From Burkholderiales bacterium (GTDB lineage: Bacteria; Pseudomonadota; Gammaproteobacteria; Burkholderiales; WYBJ01): 64,000 nucleotides of DNA. The notes under the pieces are model-generated. The model was not told the DNA's origin and did no database searches. It was given only the letters and a program-made list of their open reading frames with translations. Both the position numbers and the translations under genes were made by a program. Shown one piece after another: positions 1 through 8,999 of this stretch. Location of the stretch: contig JALHQN010000007.1 in the NCBI GenBank assembly GCA_022841915.1, positions 62,001 to 126,000 of the forward strand. The letters run 5' to 3'. Position 1 is the stretch's first letter, and each line of letters starts with the position of its first letter.

Positions 1-2
1 TG

Positions 3-329
3 CCCGAGTCCGTCGACGGCAAAGCATTCGAAGTCTTGGTGCATCGGTCGCTCGTCGAGCAGGCCGACAGCGAGGTCGCGCAGGCTGCGGCGGAGGCATC
101 GCCGCCTGCAGCGCCGGCGAAGCTGCCCCGAGGGCCGCACCTCCAGGTGGGCATCTTCGCGCAGCCCACCAATGCCGAAGACCTCAAGACGAAGCTCGAA
201 GCGCAGGGCTTCCCGGTCTATATCGAAACCCGCGTGCAAGTCGGACCGTTCGCCCATCGCAAGGAGGCCGACAAGGCCCGTGAAAAGCTCAAGGCGATGG
301 GCATGGCGACGGTGTTCATCGCCCAGTGA
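3..329 (+). CDS. SPOR-domain protein, C-terminal part (5' truncated by window edge)
   Basis: The reading frame is open from base 3, so the gene begins outside the window; the first ATG/GTG inside it is not the true start. The last ~65 residues have the SPOR fold pattern: a repeat of roughly 35 residues with a hydrophobic strand (VGIFAQPTNAEDLKTKL, then a second VGPFA...A...L block) separated by a helix. SPOR domains bind glycan strands lacking stem peptides and target proteins to the division septum. The preceding stretch is Ala/Pro rich, as in a periplasmic linker. The stop codon overlaps the end of the convergent methyltransferase gene by 14 bp. What lies N-terminal cannot be seen. Confidence 0.8.
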   Translation, partial: PESVDGKAFEVLVHRSLVEQADSEVAQAAAEASPPAAPAKLPRGPHLQVGIFAQPTNAEDLKTKLEAQGFPVYIETRVQVGPFAHRKEADKAREKLKAMGMATVFIAQ

Positions 330-1089
330 GCGCTCGGGCAGGCGACGCGAGACGGGTCTCGGAGCGTGCCTGCCGAGCATCCGTGAATACCGCGCCGACG
401 AGGATCAGTGCCGGTCCCCCTCCGAGCTGGGCCGTGAGCTGGGGCAATTGACGCAGCTTGCCGCCGATCGCCTGCCACTGCGGCAGCGAGGCGGACTCGC
501 ATAGCATGACGGGCGTATCCCCCGCGTGACCGCCTGCGAGCAGGGCTGCCATCACCTTCTCGGCTTCGTTCGCGCCCATATAGATTGCGGCCGAGTCGGC
601 AGGCCTGATCGCGGCGCTCCAGTCCGTGGCATCCTTGCCTGCGCCCACGCGCGGCGTCGCGAAAGTCACGCTGCGGCTGACGCCTCGTCTCGTCAATGAG
701 ATGCGCAGTTGCGCTGCGGCAGCCAAGGCAGCGGTGATTCCTGGGACGACCTCGGCTTCGATGCCGGCGGACTCGAGGGCGTCGAGTTCTTCCTGGCTGC
801 GGCCGAAGATCATCGGGTCGCCGCCCTTGAGGCGAACGACGACCGCGTGTCGGTGCGCCGCGTCGATCAGTTGTTTGTTGATGAAGTGCTGCGCGGTCGA
901 ATGTCTCCCGCACCGCTTGCCGACCGGGATCTTGATCGCCCGAACGGCCAGTGCGAGGGTATCGGGATGCACCAGTGCATCGTGAAAGACGATGTCCGCA
1001 CGCTCCAGCAGACGGGCTGCGCGCACGGTGAGCAGATCCGGTGCGCCCGGGCCGGCACCCACCAGGTAAACGGTGCCGAGCGTGCTCAT
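316..1089 (-). CDS. cobA: uroporphyrinogen-III C-methyltransferase (SUMT), siroheme branch
   Basis: This 257-residue protein would methylate uroporphyrinogen III twice with SAM to give precorrin-2, the precursor of siroheme. The family's glycine-rich start (VGAGPGAPDLLT, residues 11-22), the VVVRLKGGDPMIFGR block near residue 85-99 and the VPGIT motif are all present, and the length is that of a stand-alone SUMT rather than trifunctional CysG. It is the last gene of a minus-strand operon after cysI and DUF934, overlapping DUF934 by 4 bp (ATGA). Siroheme is the cofactor of the reductase encoded upstream, so the context fits. No precorrin-2 dehydrogenase/ferrochelatase is visible here. The naming cobA versus a cysG fragment is a matter of convention. 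Confidence 0.92.
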   Translation of the reverse strand: MSTLGTVYLVGAGPGAPDLLTVRAARLLERADIVFHDALVHPDTLALAVRAIKIPVGKRCGRHSTAQHFINKQLIDAAHRHAVVVRLKGGDPMIFGRSQEELDALESAGIEAEVVPGITAALAAAAQLRISLTRRGVSRSVTFATPRVGAGKDATDWSAAIRPADSAAIYMGANEAEKVMAALLAGGHAGDTPVMLCESASLPQWQAIGGKLRQLPQLTAQLGGGPALILVGAVFTDARQARSETRLASPARALTGR

Positions 1090-1607
1090 CCGACCCGCCG
1101 GCGAAAGAGGGGTACAGGCTCGTCGCTGCTCGCCTGATACGGGTGGGTGAAATCGCTGAATGCGTTCAGAGCGTGCTCGCAGTCCTGATCGTCGCGAAGC
1201 TCGAAGGCATCGAATCCCACGCGGCCGAGATAGAACAGTTGGTCGCGCATGATGTCGCCGACCGCACGCAGTTCACCCTGATAGCCGTAGCGTCCGCGCA
1301 GCAAGCGGGCGATGGAATAGCCGCAGCCGTTCGTGAAGCGGGGAAAGTGGACAGCGATCAATCCGGCATGTGGCAGGTGTGCCGCAACCTCGGTGAGATC
1401 GTCGTCGTCACCGATCAGCACGCCGACCTCCGTGCCGAGCGTGGCGCATAGATCGTGCTTGCTGCGCCAGAGCTCGAACGGTATCAGGACACCCGCAGGG
1501 CTGTCGCGCTCGCCTTGTTTCTGCGTGGCCAGCGCCGTCAGCCCATCGGCGTCAAGCCGAGGCCAGTTGCCGCTCTCGATGCGTCCGCGACGAATGAGAT
1601 TTGCCAT
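1086..1607 (-). CDS. DUF934 protein, sulfite-reductase associated
   Basis: This 173-residue protein belongs to DUF934, a family found beside CysI-type reductases in proteobacteria; its biochemical role is not established. Typical features are the N-terminal strand MANLIRRGRIESGNW, the central FPRFTNGCGYSIARLLRGR block and FDAFELR near the C-terminus. Two ATGs lie six bases apart; the ribosome binding site AAGGAG is only one base from the upstream ATG (1613) but seven from the one at 1607, so 1607 was chosen. The gene overlaps the 3' end of cysI by 56 bp and SUMT by 4 bp, indicating tight translational coupling. A role in maturation of, or electron supply to, CysI is plausible but inferred. 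Confidence 0.88.
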   Translation of the reverse strand: MANLIRRGRIESGNWPRLDADGLTALATQKQGERDSPAGVLIPFELWRSKHDLCATLGTEVGVLIGDDDDLTEVAAHLPHAGLIAVHFPRFTNGCGYSIARLLRGRYGYQGELRAVGDIMRDQLFYLGRVGFDAFELRDDQDCEHALNAFSDFTHPYQASSDEPVPLFRRRVG

Positions 1608-3252
1608 ATACATACTCCTTGAACGGCTCGATGCCGAGTCGTCTTACCGTATCGATGAAGCGTTCGGCGTCGCTGTCTCGGTGCTCGAGGTAGCACGCAA
1701 TGAGCCGCTCGACGGCGGCGCCGACGTCCTGCGCACCGAACGACGGCCCGATCACCTTGCCTAGCGAGGCCTGTTCGCCCTGAGCGCCGCCGATCGACAC
1801 CTGATAGAACTCGGAGCCGTGTTTGTCGACGCCCAGAATGCCGATGTGGCCGACGTGATGATGGCCGCACGAGTTCATGCAGCCGGAAATGTTGAGATCG
1901 AGTTCGCCGATGTCGAACAGGTAGTCCAGATCGTCGAAGCGGCGTTGGATGTCCTCGGCGACCGGGATGGACCGCGCGTTGGCGAGGGAGCAGAAGTCGC
2001 CGCCCGGACAGGCAATGATGTTGGTCAGCAAGCCGATGTTGGGCGTCGCCAGCCCCAGCCCGCGTGCCTCCTGCCACAGTTCGTGCAAGGCGGCCTGTTC
2101 GACATCCGCCAACACGATGTTCTGTTCGTGAGTCACACGGGCTTCGCCGAAGCTGTAGCGTTCGGCAAGGCCGGCGATGGCATCCATTTGTTCGGCGGTG
2201 GCGTCCCCCGGCGGCACGCCGGTCATCTTCAGCGACAACGTGACGGCTGCGTAGCCGGGTACGCGGTGAGGATGGACGTTGCGTCGGTGCCAGGCGGCGA
2301 AGCTGCGATCTTGCACCAGTTGAACCTGCAGCGCTTCGCATGAGGCCGGCAAGTTCCGATAGGCCGGCTGGGTGAATCGGGATGCCACGCGCTGAACTTC
2401 GGCTTCGGTGAGCGTATTCGGGCCGTCCTTGCTCCATGACCATTCTTGCTCGACCTCGGCGAGGAAGCGCTCCAGGCCTTGCTCCTTCAACTGGATCTTG
2501 ATGCGGGAACGGTAGAGATTGTCGCGGCGACCGAACCGGTTGTAGACGCGAAGAATGGCGTCGAGATAGCTCAGCAGGTGCTGCCAAGGCAGGTATTCGC
2601 GCAACACCTGGCCGATGATCGGTGTGCGGCCCAGTCCACCGCCGACGAGGACCTTGAAGCCGATGGCCCCGTCGTCCGCTTGGACGGCTTGCAGACCGAT
2701 ATCGTGAACCTGGATCGCGGCGCGATCCGCCGTTGCGCCATTGATCGCGATCTTGAACTTGCGTGGGAGAAACGCGAATTCCGGGTGCAGCGTGGACCAC
2801 TGGCGCAGGATCTCGGCCCAAGTCAGTGGGTTGACGATTTCATCGGGAGCGATGCCCGCGAAATGGTCGCTGGTGATGTTGCGGATACAGTTGCCGCTCG
2901 TCTGAATGGCATGCATCTGGACGCTGGCAAGCTCAGCCAGGATATCGGGCACCCGGGCGAGTTCCGGCCAGTTGAACTGGATGTTCTGGCGAGTACTGAA
3001 GTGTCCGTAGCCGCGGTCATAGACGCGGGCAATGAAGGCGAGCTTGCGCAGCTGGGCACTGTTGAGCATCCCGTAAGGAATCGCTACCCGAAGCATCGGT
3101 GCATGCCGCTGGATATAAAGGCCATTTTGCAGTCGCAAGGGGCGGAAATCGTCCTCCGACAGGCGCCCTGCGAGGTGACGGGCCGTCTGGTCGCGAAACT
3201 GCGCGACGCGCTCGTCGACGACACGCTGATCGATCGAATCATAGACGTACAT
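1552..3252 (-). CDS. cysI: assimilatory nitrite/sulfite reductase hemoprotein
   Basis: The 566-residue product reduces sulfite to sulfide (or nitrite to ammonia) using siroheme coupled to a [4Fe-4S] cluster. The four cluster/siroheme cysteines are visible as C-x5-C (ACPGGDFC) and C-x3-C (SGCMNSCGHH) in the C-terminal third, and both ferredoxin-like halves (RQNIQFNW early, HEQNIVLADV later) are complete. Length matches the CysI family. It heads the operon cysI-DUF934-SUMT and is transcribed divergently from a CysB-type regulator, which argues for sulfite rather than nitrite. No flavoprotein CysJ partner lies nearby, as in many betaproteobacteria that use another electron donor. The start at 3252 has no strong ribosome binding site. 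Confidence 0.92.
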   Translation of the reverse strand: MYVYDSIDQRVVDERVAQFRDQTARHLAGRLSEDDFRPLRLQNGLYIQRHAPMLRVAIPYGMLNSAQLRKLAFIARVYDRGYGHFSTRQNIQFNWPELARVPDILAELASVQMHAIQTSGNCIRNITSDHFAGIAPDEIVNPLTWAEILRQWSTLHPEFAFLPRKFKIAINGATADRAAIQVHDIGLQAVQADDGAIGFKVLVGGGLGRTPIIGQVLREYLPWQHLLSYLDAILRVYNRFGRRDNLYRSRIKIQLKEQGLERFLAEVEQEWSWSKDGPNTLTEAEVQRVASRFTQPAYRNLPASCEALQVQLVQDRSFAAWHRRNVHPHRVPGYAAVTLSLKMTGVPPGDATAEQMDAIAGLAERYSFGEARVTHEQNIVLADVEQAALHELWQEARGLGLATPNIGLLTNIIACPGGDFCSLANARSIPVAEDIQRRFDDLDYLFDIGELDLNISGCMNSCGHHHVGHIGILGVDKHGSEFYQVSIGGAQGEQASLGKVIGPSFGAQDVGAAVERLIACYLEHRDSDAERFIDTVRRLGIEPFKEYVYGKSHSSRTHRERQLASA

Positions 3253-3317
3253 TGCGATGCACCGTGGAAAGAGTCGTCGGAGGATAGAGACGGATACTTA
3301 TCGTTGGAACGAATTTG

Positions 3318-3334
3318 TTATTCTTTGCTTATTC
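3318..3334. promoter_or_regulatory. tandem TTATTC repeats in the cysI/cysB divergent promoter
   Basis: Two exact TTATTC hexamers start 11 bp apart (3318 and 3329), one helical turn, in the AT-rich 101-bp gap between cysI and the regulator. Such spacing fits two half-sites for a LysR-type tetramer. CysB is the obvious candidate, but the assignment is inferred from position only. Confidence 0.35.
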
Positions 3335-3353
3335 ATATTGAGCATATAGAGCG

Positions 3354-4295
3354 ATGAACCTTCAGCAGCTTCGCTACGTTCAGGAGACGATTCGCTCCGG
3401 CTTGAGCCTGACCGCGGCAGCCGAGCGTTTGCACACGTCCCAGCCTGGCATTTCCCGGCAGATTCGGGATTTGGAGGCCGAGCTCGGCGTGCAGATCTTC
3501 GTGCGCCGCGGCAAGCGAGTCACGGCCTTGACCGAACCTGGGCAGGCCCTGGCCACCATCGTCGATCGCGCGCTGCAGGAGATCGACAACCTGCGCACGG
3601 TCGCATCGGAGTTTCACGATCAGGACTCCGGGGCCCTGACGATCGCAGCGACCCACACCCAGGCGCGCTATGCGCTGCCCGGGGTGGTGGCCGCGTTCAA
3701 GCGGCGCTATCCGCGAGTGCGTTTGAGCCTGGTCCAGGGCAGCCCGTCGCAGATCGCCGAGATGACCATGACCGGGGCGGTCGATGTCGGCATCGCGACC
3801 GAGGCGCTCGATCACTACCCGCGGTTGCTCGCCTTGCCCGGCTACACTTGGCATCACAGCATCATCGTTCCGGACGACCATCCACTCGCTACGCAGGCCA
3901 AGGTGACGCTGGAGGCGCTGGCGGGCTACGAGCTGATCACCTACGACCCGGCTTTTGCCGGGCGCACCCACATCGACGAGGCGTTCGCTGCGCGCCAACT
4001 GCGCCCCGAGGTCGTGCTGGCCGCGATCGACTCCGACGTCATCAAGACCTACGTGGAATTGGGGTTGGGCGTGGGCATCATTGCGGCCATGGCGTACGAC
4101 CGGGCGCGCGATCGAGGCTTGACGATGCTCGATGCTTCGCACCTCTTTCGCTCCAATACGACGCGAATCGCGTTGTTGCGCGGACGCCGCTTGCGACAGT
4201 TCTGCTACGACTTCATCGAACTGTTCGCACCGCATCTGTCCAGACCAATGGTGGACAAGGCCATGACAGGCAGCAAAGAGACCTACGAGCTCTGA
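3354..4295 (+). CDS. cysB: CysB-family LysR-type regulator of sulfur assimilation
   Basis: This 313-residue regulator has a winged-helix domain (residues 1-60: MNLQQLRYVQETIRSG, then LHTSQPGISRQIRDLE) followed by a two-lobed effector domain. The wording of the DNA-binding helix and the AATHTQARYALP block around residue 98 are diagnostic of the CysB/Cbl branch, whose effectors are N-acetylserine and sulfate or adenosine phosphosulfate. It faces away from cysI across a short AT-rich spacer, the classic arrangement for regulating the divergent sulfite-reduction operon. CysB and Cbl cannot be told apart firmly without a tree. Confidence 0.88.
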   Translation: MNLQQLRYVQETIRSGLSLTAAAERLHTSQPGISRQIRDLEAELGVQIFVRRGKRVTALTEPGQALATIVDRALQEIDNLRTVASEFHDQDSGALTIAATHTQARYALPGVVAAFKRRYPRVRLSLVQGSPSQIAEMTMTGAVDVGIATEALDHYPRLLALPGYTWHHSIIVPDDHPLATQAKVTLEALAGYELITYDPAFAGRTHIDEAFAARQLRPEVVLAAIDSDVIKTYVELGLGVGIIAAMAYDRARDRGLTMLDASHLFRSNTTRIALLRGRRLRQFCYDFIELFAPHLSRPMVDKAMTGSKETYEL

Positions 4296-4343
4296 CATCG
4301 CGAGGTCCTCGGAGCGGGAGGGCATGCACTTAGGATCCCGGAT

Positions 4344-7300
4344 ATGGGGCCGATAACGTGCAATGGACTGCCCAGGACGCCTGTTTTGCTAGCTTCAGAA
4401 GCATCCGCTGGACGACCCGTAGTGCCGCAAATGGCTGGCTTGATCGCGGCCGTGGTCGGCATATGCCTGAGTCTCGCAGCCTGGGTCGCGGTCAGCAACT
4501 CCGGTGAGAGTCGCACCGCAGCTCGCTTTCAGGAATTGGCCGCTACCCGGGCCGAACGCCTCGATTTCGAATTCAATCTTTATCGAGCCGACCTGATACT
4601 GCTTGCAAGCCACATCAAGGCCGTCGATTCGTTGGACGGCGACACGTTCAGTCGTTTGGCAAAGTCGCGCACGGAAGCCCTCCGCGGCCTGGAATCGTTG
4701 GCCTGGGTGGTGCCCGATGTGGCCGGGTCTCCCGTCGGAGCGCAAGGCGATCAGCGTCCCGCGGCCGATGGCGGTGCGCAGACGGCGACGAACGCGGGTA
4801 GCGGCTATGTCGTGCAGTATGTCATCCGCTTGCGTCCGGAAGACAAGGCGACCGACGCCAAGGCGTGGTCCGACGAGAACATCAACCGTCAGGCCTTCGA
4901 GCAGGCTCGGCAGAGCGCCCAGGCGGTCGTCACCCGGCCGCTGCTCACGGCGAACTTTCCCTATGAGCCGCCGTTGCACCGCGTGGTGGTTCCGGTGTAT
5001 TCGGCGCAAAGGGCCGATCAAACGGACGCTGCCGCGTTGCGCGGCTTCCTGGTGGGCGACTACCGGGCGCAAGCGATCGTGAATGCGGTTTTGGACAAGG
5101 CGCAGCCGACGCTGGCAATGCGCATCACGGACCGCGGTGAACCGTTCGGGAGCAACCTGTTGGCCGTATACGAGCGGCCCACCGACACGGTGATCACGGA
5201 TGCGACGGTGTATCGCACGAAAATCGCGCTCGACAACAGGATCTGGGACGTGGAGTTCGTTCCCACCGACGCCTTCATCCAGGAGAACAGGACTGAAGAG
5301 CCGCTGCTGACCTTGCTGCTGTCTCTTGCGCTGACGGCAGCGGCGGTCATCGCAGCGAACGTATCGGTACGCTGGCGATCGGGCATGCTGGCACTGGTTG
5401 CAACACGAACGGCGGAATTGGCTGCTTCCGAGGAGCGTCAGCGCGCCGTCGTCGCGAACATGGCCGATGCCCTTCTGGTGCTCGATGAAGATGGCAACAT
5501 CGAATCGGTGAATGCAGCGACTCAGCGCCTGTTCGGTTGGGATGCGCGCGACCTTGTCGGGCGCCACCTGTCCATGCTGCTGGCGCAGGGTGGCGGCCAA
5601 GAGATTGCCGGCTTAGGGCTCGATGCCTCCCTCACCGTGATGCCGGGGGTTCAGCTGCACGGACTGCGTCGGGAGGGCAGCATGTTTCCCCTGGCCGTTA
5701 CGCTGAGCGACGTCAAACAGCAAGGTGGCATGAGACGAGTGGCGCTCATGCGCGATGTGTCGCGCGAGCGCTTGGCCGAGCGGGCGATGAGCATCTTCAT
5801 CGCGGGGACATCCAACGTGACCGGTCAGGACTTTCTCGACGCGGCGACCCGTTCGCTCGCGCAGGCGCTCGGCGTTCGCTACGCGTTCATCGCCGAAGCG
5901 CTCGAGGGCAGTGCCAGGCTGCGCATCGTATCGATGTGGTCGGGGCAGCATTTCGAGGCGGAGAGCACTTACGAACTGGACGGAGAACCGTGCGAAGAGG
6001 TCTTCGGGCAAACGTTGCGATGTCATGCCGATCGTCTGGCGGAGCGGTTCCCGGGCAGTACGTTGGCGCGCTCGCTGCAGGCCGAATGCTACGTCGGACA
6101 TCCGCTGCGCAACGTCAATGGCAAGGCATTCGGAATCTTGGCGGTCCTGGACGTCAACCCGCTCACGGAGGCGGCGCTGGCCACTTCGCTGGTCTCCATG
6201 ACCGCCGCGCGGGTCTCGGCGGAGATGGAGCGGATCGATAACGATCGAGCGCTGCTGCGCTCCCGAGAGCGGCTCGAGCTTGCAGTCGAGGGCTCGCAAC
6301 TGGCACTCTGGGATCTGAACGTCAAGACGGGAGAAGTCTTTCTGTCCGAGCGCTGGGCTGCGATGCTTGGGGAGACTCCGGCCGCGACGCTCACCACGCT
6401 GGCTCGGCTGTTCGCACGCGTTCATCCGGAGGATCAGCGGGCGGTGGAGCGCGCCTACCAGAGTGCGGTGAACGGCGCGGTGCCCTTCTACGAGGTGACG
6501 CACCGTTCACTGCGCGACGACGGGGGCTTCGTGTGGGTGCGAAGCCATGGCAAGGTCTCGCAACGGGACAGCGCCGGAAACGCGCTCCGCTTGGTCGGCA
6601 CGAACGCCGATGTGACCTGGGAGAAGACCGCGATCGAGGAGGTCGCCCGGCGCGAGCGCGAACTGCGCACGATCAGCGACAACGTCCCCGCGAACATCAT
6701 CCGGCTCGATCGAACTCTGCGCTTCCTCTACGCGAACCGGCGTTTTACCCGCATCGTCGAGATGTCAGCGGAGACGTTGCAGGGCAAGCACTTGGCCGAT
6801 GCCCTCGGCGCAGACGATTTCCGTGCAATCGAACACCACTTCAAGCGTGCGCTCGATGGCGAAATGGTGAGCTACGATCGGCAGCGCCTAGTCGACGGCG
6901 AAATGCGTTGGCTCGAGGTGACGGTCATTCCGGATACCAATGCCGAGGGCAATGTGCAAGGCTGCTTCGCGATTGCCTTGGACGTCACGGAGCGCAAGGA
7001 GATCGAACTCAGAACGCTCGAAGCACGCGAGAGCGCCGAAGCGGCGGCGCGTGCGAAGAGCGAGTTTCTCGCGACGATGAGCCATGAGATCCGCACGCCG
7101 ATGAACGGCGTGATCGGGTTGGCCGGCCTGCTGCTCGATACGGATCTCAGTCCGGAGCAGCAAACTTACGCCGAGACGCTGCACGGATCGGCCATTTCTT
7201 TGCTCGACATATTGAACGACATCCTGGACATGTCCAAGATCGAGGCCGGCAAACTCAAGATCGAGCCGATTGCCTTCGATCTTGTGGCGACGGTGGAAGA

Positions 7301-8999
7301 TGTCGCGGCGCTATGGGCGCCGAAGGCGGCCGACAAGGGCCTCGAATTGGCAGTCGAGATCGACCCGCAATGCCCGCGACGTGTGATGGGCGATCCGGGA
7401 CGTATCAAGCAGGTGCTGAGCAACCTGATCGGTAACGCCATTAAGTTCACGGACTCCGGCCACGTATTCGCGCGCGTGAGCAGGGAAGGTGCCGAAGGGT
7501 CGCCGCGCGTGCTCTTCGAAGTCTCCGATACCGGCGTCGGGATCGAGCCCGAGCTGCACAGGAAGCTCTTTCAGCCATTCTCGCAAGCAGACGCCTCGAC
7601 GACGCGCCGCTTCGGCGGGACGGGGCTAGGGCTGGCCATCTGTCGCCGATTGGCTGCCCTCATGGGTGGAGAGATCGGAGTCGAAAGCGAACTCGGACGC
7701 GGCGCTCGCTTCCGGTTCACCGCACACTTGCCTGCCGATGGCGAACTGCCTCGGCCGAGCATGGACTCTTTTCGCGACACGCGGATCCTGCTCGTGGATC
7801 GTCATGCATTCAGCCGCGAAGTGCTGGCTCGTCGACTGACTGCGATGGGGATCGAAGTCGAAGCGGTGAGCGATGCGGTGGCGGGCCAGCGATGGTTGGA
7901 TGAATCGGGCTTCAAGGGGACGCTCGACCTCGTGCTGATCGATCAGGATGGCCTGGAATCGGGCGCCCTCGCTGCTGCGCGCAAGTTGCTTTCCGACTCG
8001 CGCCTGTCCGCGGTGCCCAAAGTGCTGCTCAGTGCCGGTACGAGCAAGTCGGACAACGCATCGAGCGAGACGGCGGGCTTTGCGGGTTCACTGCTCAAGC
8101 CCATTCGGACCGACGCGCTGCAAACACTCATCGAGGATCTTCTATCGGCACGGCCTCGGTCGCTGCCCTTGGTTCGTCCGCGCTCGCGTGTCGCGGGCGA
8201 GCGCTTGAGGGGGCGCGTGTTGCTGGTCGAGGACAACGAAGTCAACCGTCGGGTCGCCGTCGCGCTGCTGGGCAAGATCGGCGTCGATGCGGTGTCAGTG
8301 GTCAACGGACGCGAAGCCGTGGAGCAGGTGAAAAGCAGCGCGTACGATCTGGTGTTGATGGACATGCACATGCCGGAGATGGATGGTCTTGCGGCCACCC
8401 GCGCAATCAGGGAACTGGAGCGACCCGGCATGCCCCGGGTGCCGATCATCGCCATGACGGCCAACGTGATGGCCGAGGCGCGTGCGGCCTGCTTCGATGC
8501 AGGCATGGACGACTTTCTTCCCAAGCCCTTCATTCGGTCGCAGCTCATCGAGGGACTCAAGCGGTGGTTGCCCTCCAACCCCGATCCGGAGCCTGCCTTG
8601 GTGGTGCCGCTGCGGTCGCACCCGGTTGCCGCGAAGCACCTGGATCATGAGCGGCTCGCGTGCTTGCAAGCGGCGATGGGGGACGACTTCGCTGAGCTGA
8701 TCGCCGTATTTCTCGAGTCGGCCTCTCAGTTGATCGTCACCATGCGCAGCGCGCTCCATGCCCAAGACGTCGAGGCTTTCACGCGCCATGCACACACGCT
8801 CAAGTCGAGTGCGGCCAATGCGGGCGCGATGGAGATGTCCCGCCTCGCAAGGCGTCTCGAAGCGGACGGACGCGCGGGACTGCTGGGCGAGTCCGAGCGC
8901 CGTATCGACGCCATCAGCAATGAACTCGAGCAAGTCAGACCTCTGCTGCTGCAGGCGGTCCGTGAGATACGACAGGGGACTATGAATGTGGCAAGCTGA
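4344..8999 (+). CDS. hybrid sensor histidine kinase: CHASE-PAS-GAF-PAS-PAS-HisKA-HATPase-REC-REC-Hpt
   Basis: The 1551-residue inner-membrane phosphorelay kinase has a first membrane helix at about residues 31-50, a periplasmic CHASE sensor (about 75-300), a second helix (about 320-342), a PAS domain (365-470), GAF (490-630), two PAS domains (640-890), HisKA with the phospho-histidine H914 in [10 protein letters not shown], HATPase (about 1015-1130), two receiver domains and a C-terminal Hpt domain with H1484 in HAHTLKSS. The second receiver is canonical ([12 protein letters not shown]1340). The first lacks the usual acidic pair and reads [10 protein letters not shown] around D1200, so it may be regulatory only. 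The start follows an AGGA; an in-frame ATG at 4434 is possible. The stop overlaps the next gene by 14 bp, so the kinase and its output protein are co-translated. The CHASE ligand is unknown. Confidence 0.92.
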   Translation: MGPITCNGLPRTPVLLASEASAGRPVVPQMAGLIAAVVGICLSLAAWVAVSNSGESRTAARFQELAATRAERLDFEFNLYRADLILLASHIKAVDSLDGDTFSRLAKSRTEALRGLESLAWVVPDVAGSPVGAQGDQRPAADGGAQTATNAGSGYVVQYVIRLRPEDKATDAKAWSDENINRQAFEQARQSAQAVVTRPLLTANFPYEPPLHRVVVPVYSAQRADQTDAAALRGFLVGDYRAQAIVNAVLDKAQPTLAMRITDRGEPFGSNLLAVYERPTDTVITDATVYRTKIALDNRIWDVEFVPTDAFIQENRTEEPLLTLLLSLALTAAAVIAANVSVRWRSGMLALVATRTAELAASEERQRAVVANMADALLVLDEDGNIESVNAATQRLFGWDARDLVGRHLSMLLAQGGGQEIAGLGLDASLTVMPGVQLHGLRREGSMFPLAVTLSDVKQQGGMRRVALMRDVSRERLAERAMSIFIAGTSNVTGQDFLDAATRSLAQALGVRYAFIAEALEGSARLRIVSMWSGQHFEAESTYELDGEPCEEVFGQTLRCHADRLAERFPGSTLARSLQAECYVGHPLRNVNGKAFGILAVLDVNPLTEAALATSLVSMTAARVSAEMERIDNDRALLRSRERLELAVEGSQLALWDLNVKTGEVFLSERWAAMLGETPAATLTTLARLFARVHPEDQRAVERAYQSAVNGAVPFYEVTHRSLRDDGGFVWVRSHGKVSQRDSAGNALRLVGTNADVTWEKTAIEEVARRERELRTISDNVPANIIRLDRTLRFLYANRRFTRIVEMSAETLQGKHLADALGADDFRAIEHHFKRALDGEMVSYDRQRLVDGEMRWLEVTVIPDTNAEGNVQGCFAIALDVTERKEIELRTLEARESAEAAARAKSEFLATMSHEIRTPMNGVIGLAGLLLDTDLSPEQQTYAETLHGSAISLLDILNDILDMSKIEAGKLKIEPIAFDLVATVEDVAALWAPKAADKGLELAVEIDPQCPRRVMGDPGRIKQVLSNLIGNAIKFTDSGHVFARVSREGAEGSPRVLFEVSDTGVGIEPELHRKLFQPFSQADASTTRRFGGTGLGLAICRRLAALMGGEIGVESELGRGARFRFTAHLPADGELPRPSMDSFRDTRILLVDRHAFSREVLARRLTAMGIEVEAVSDAVAGQRWLDESGFKGTLDLVLIDQDGLESGALAAARKLLSDSRLSAVPKVLLSAGTSKSDNASSETAGFAGSLLKPIRTDALQTLIEDLLSARPRSLPLVRPRSRVAGERLRGRVLLVEDNEVNRRVAVALLGKIGVDAVSVVNGREAVEQVKSSAYDLVLMDMHMPEMDGLAATRAIRELERPGMPRVPIIAMTANVMAEARAACFDAGMDDFLPKPFIRSQLIEGLKRWLPSNPDPEPALVVPLRSHPVAAKHLDHERLACLQAAMGDDFAELIAVFLESASQLIVTMRSALHAQDVEAFTRHAHTLKSSAANAGAMEMSRLARRLEADGRAGLLGESERRIDAISNELEQVRPLLLQAVREIRQGTMNVAS

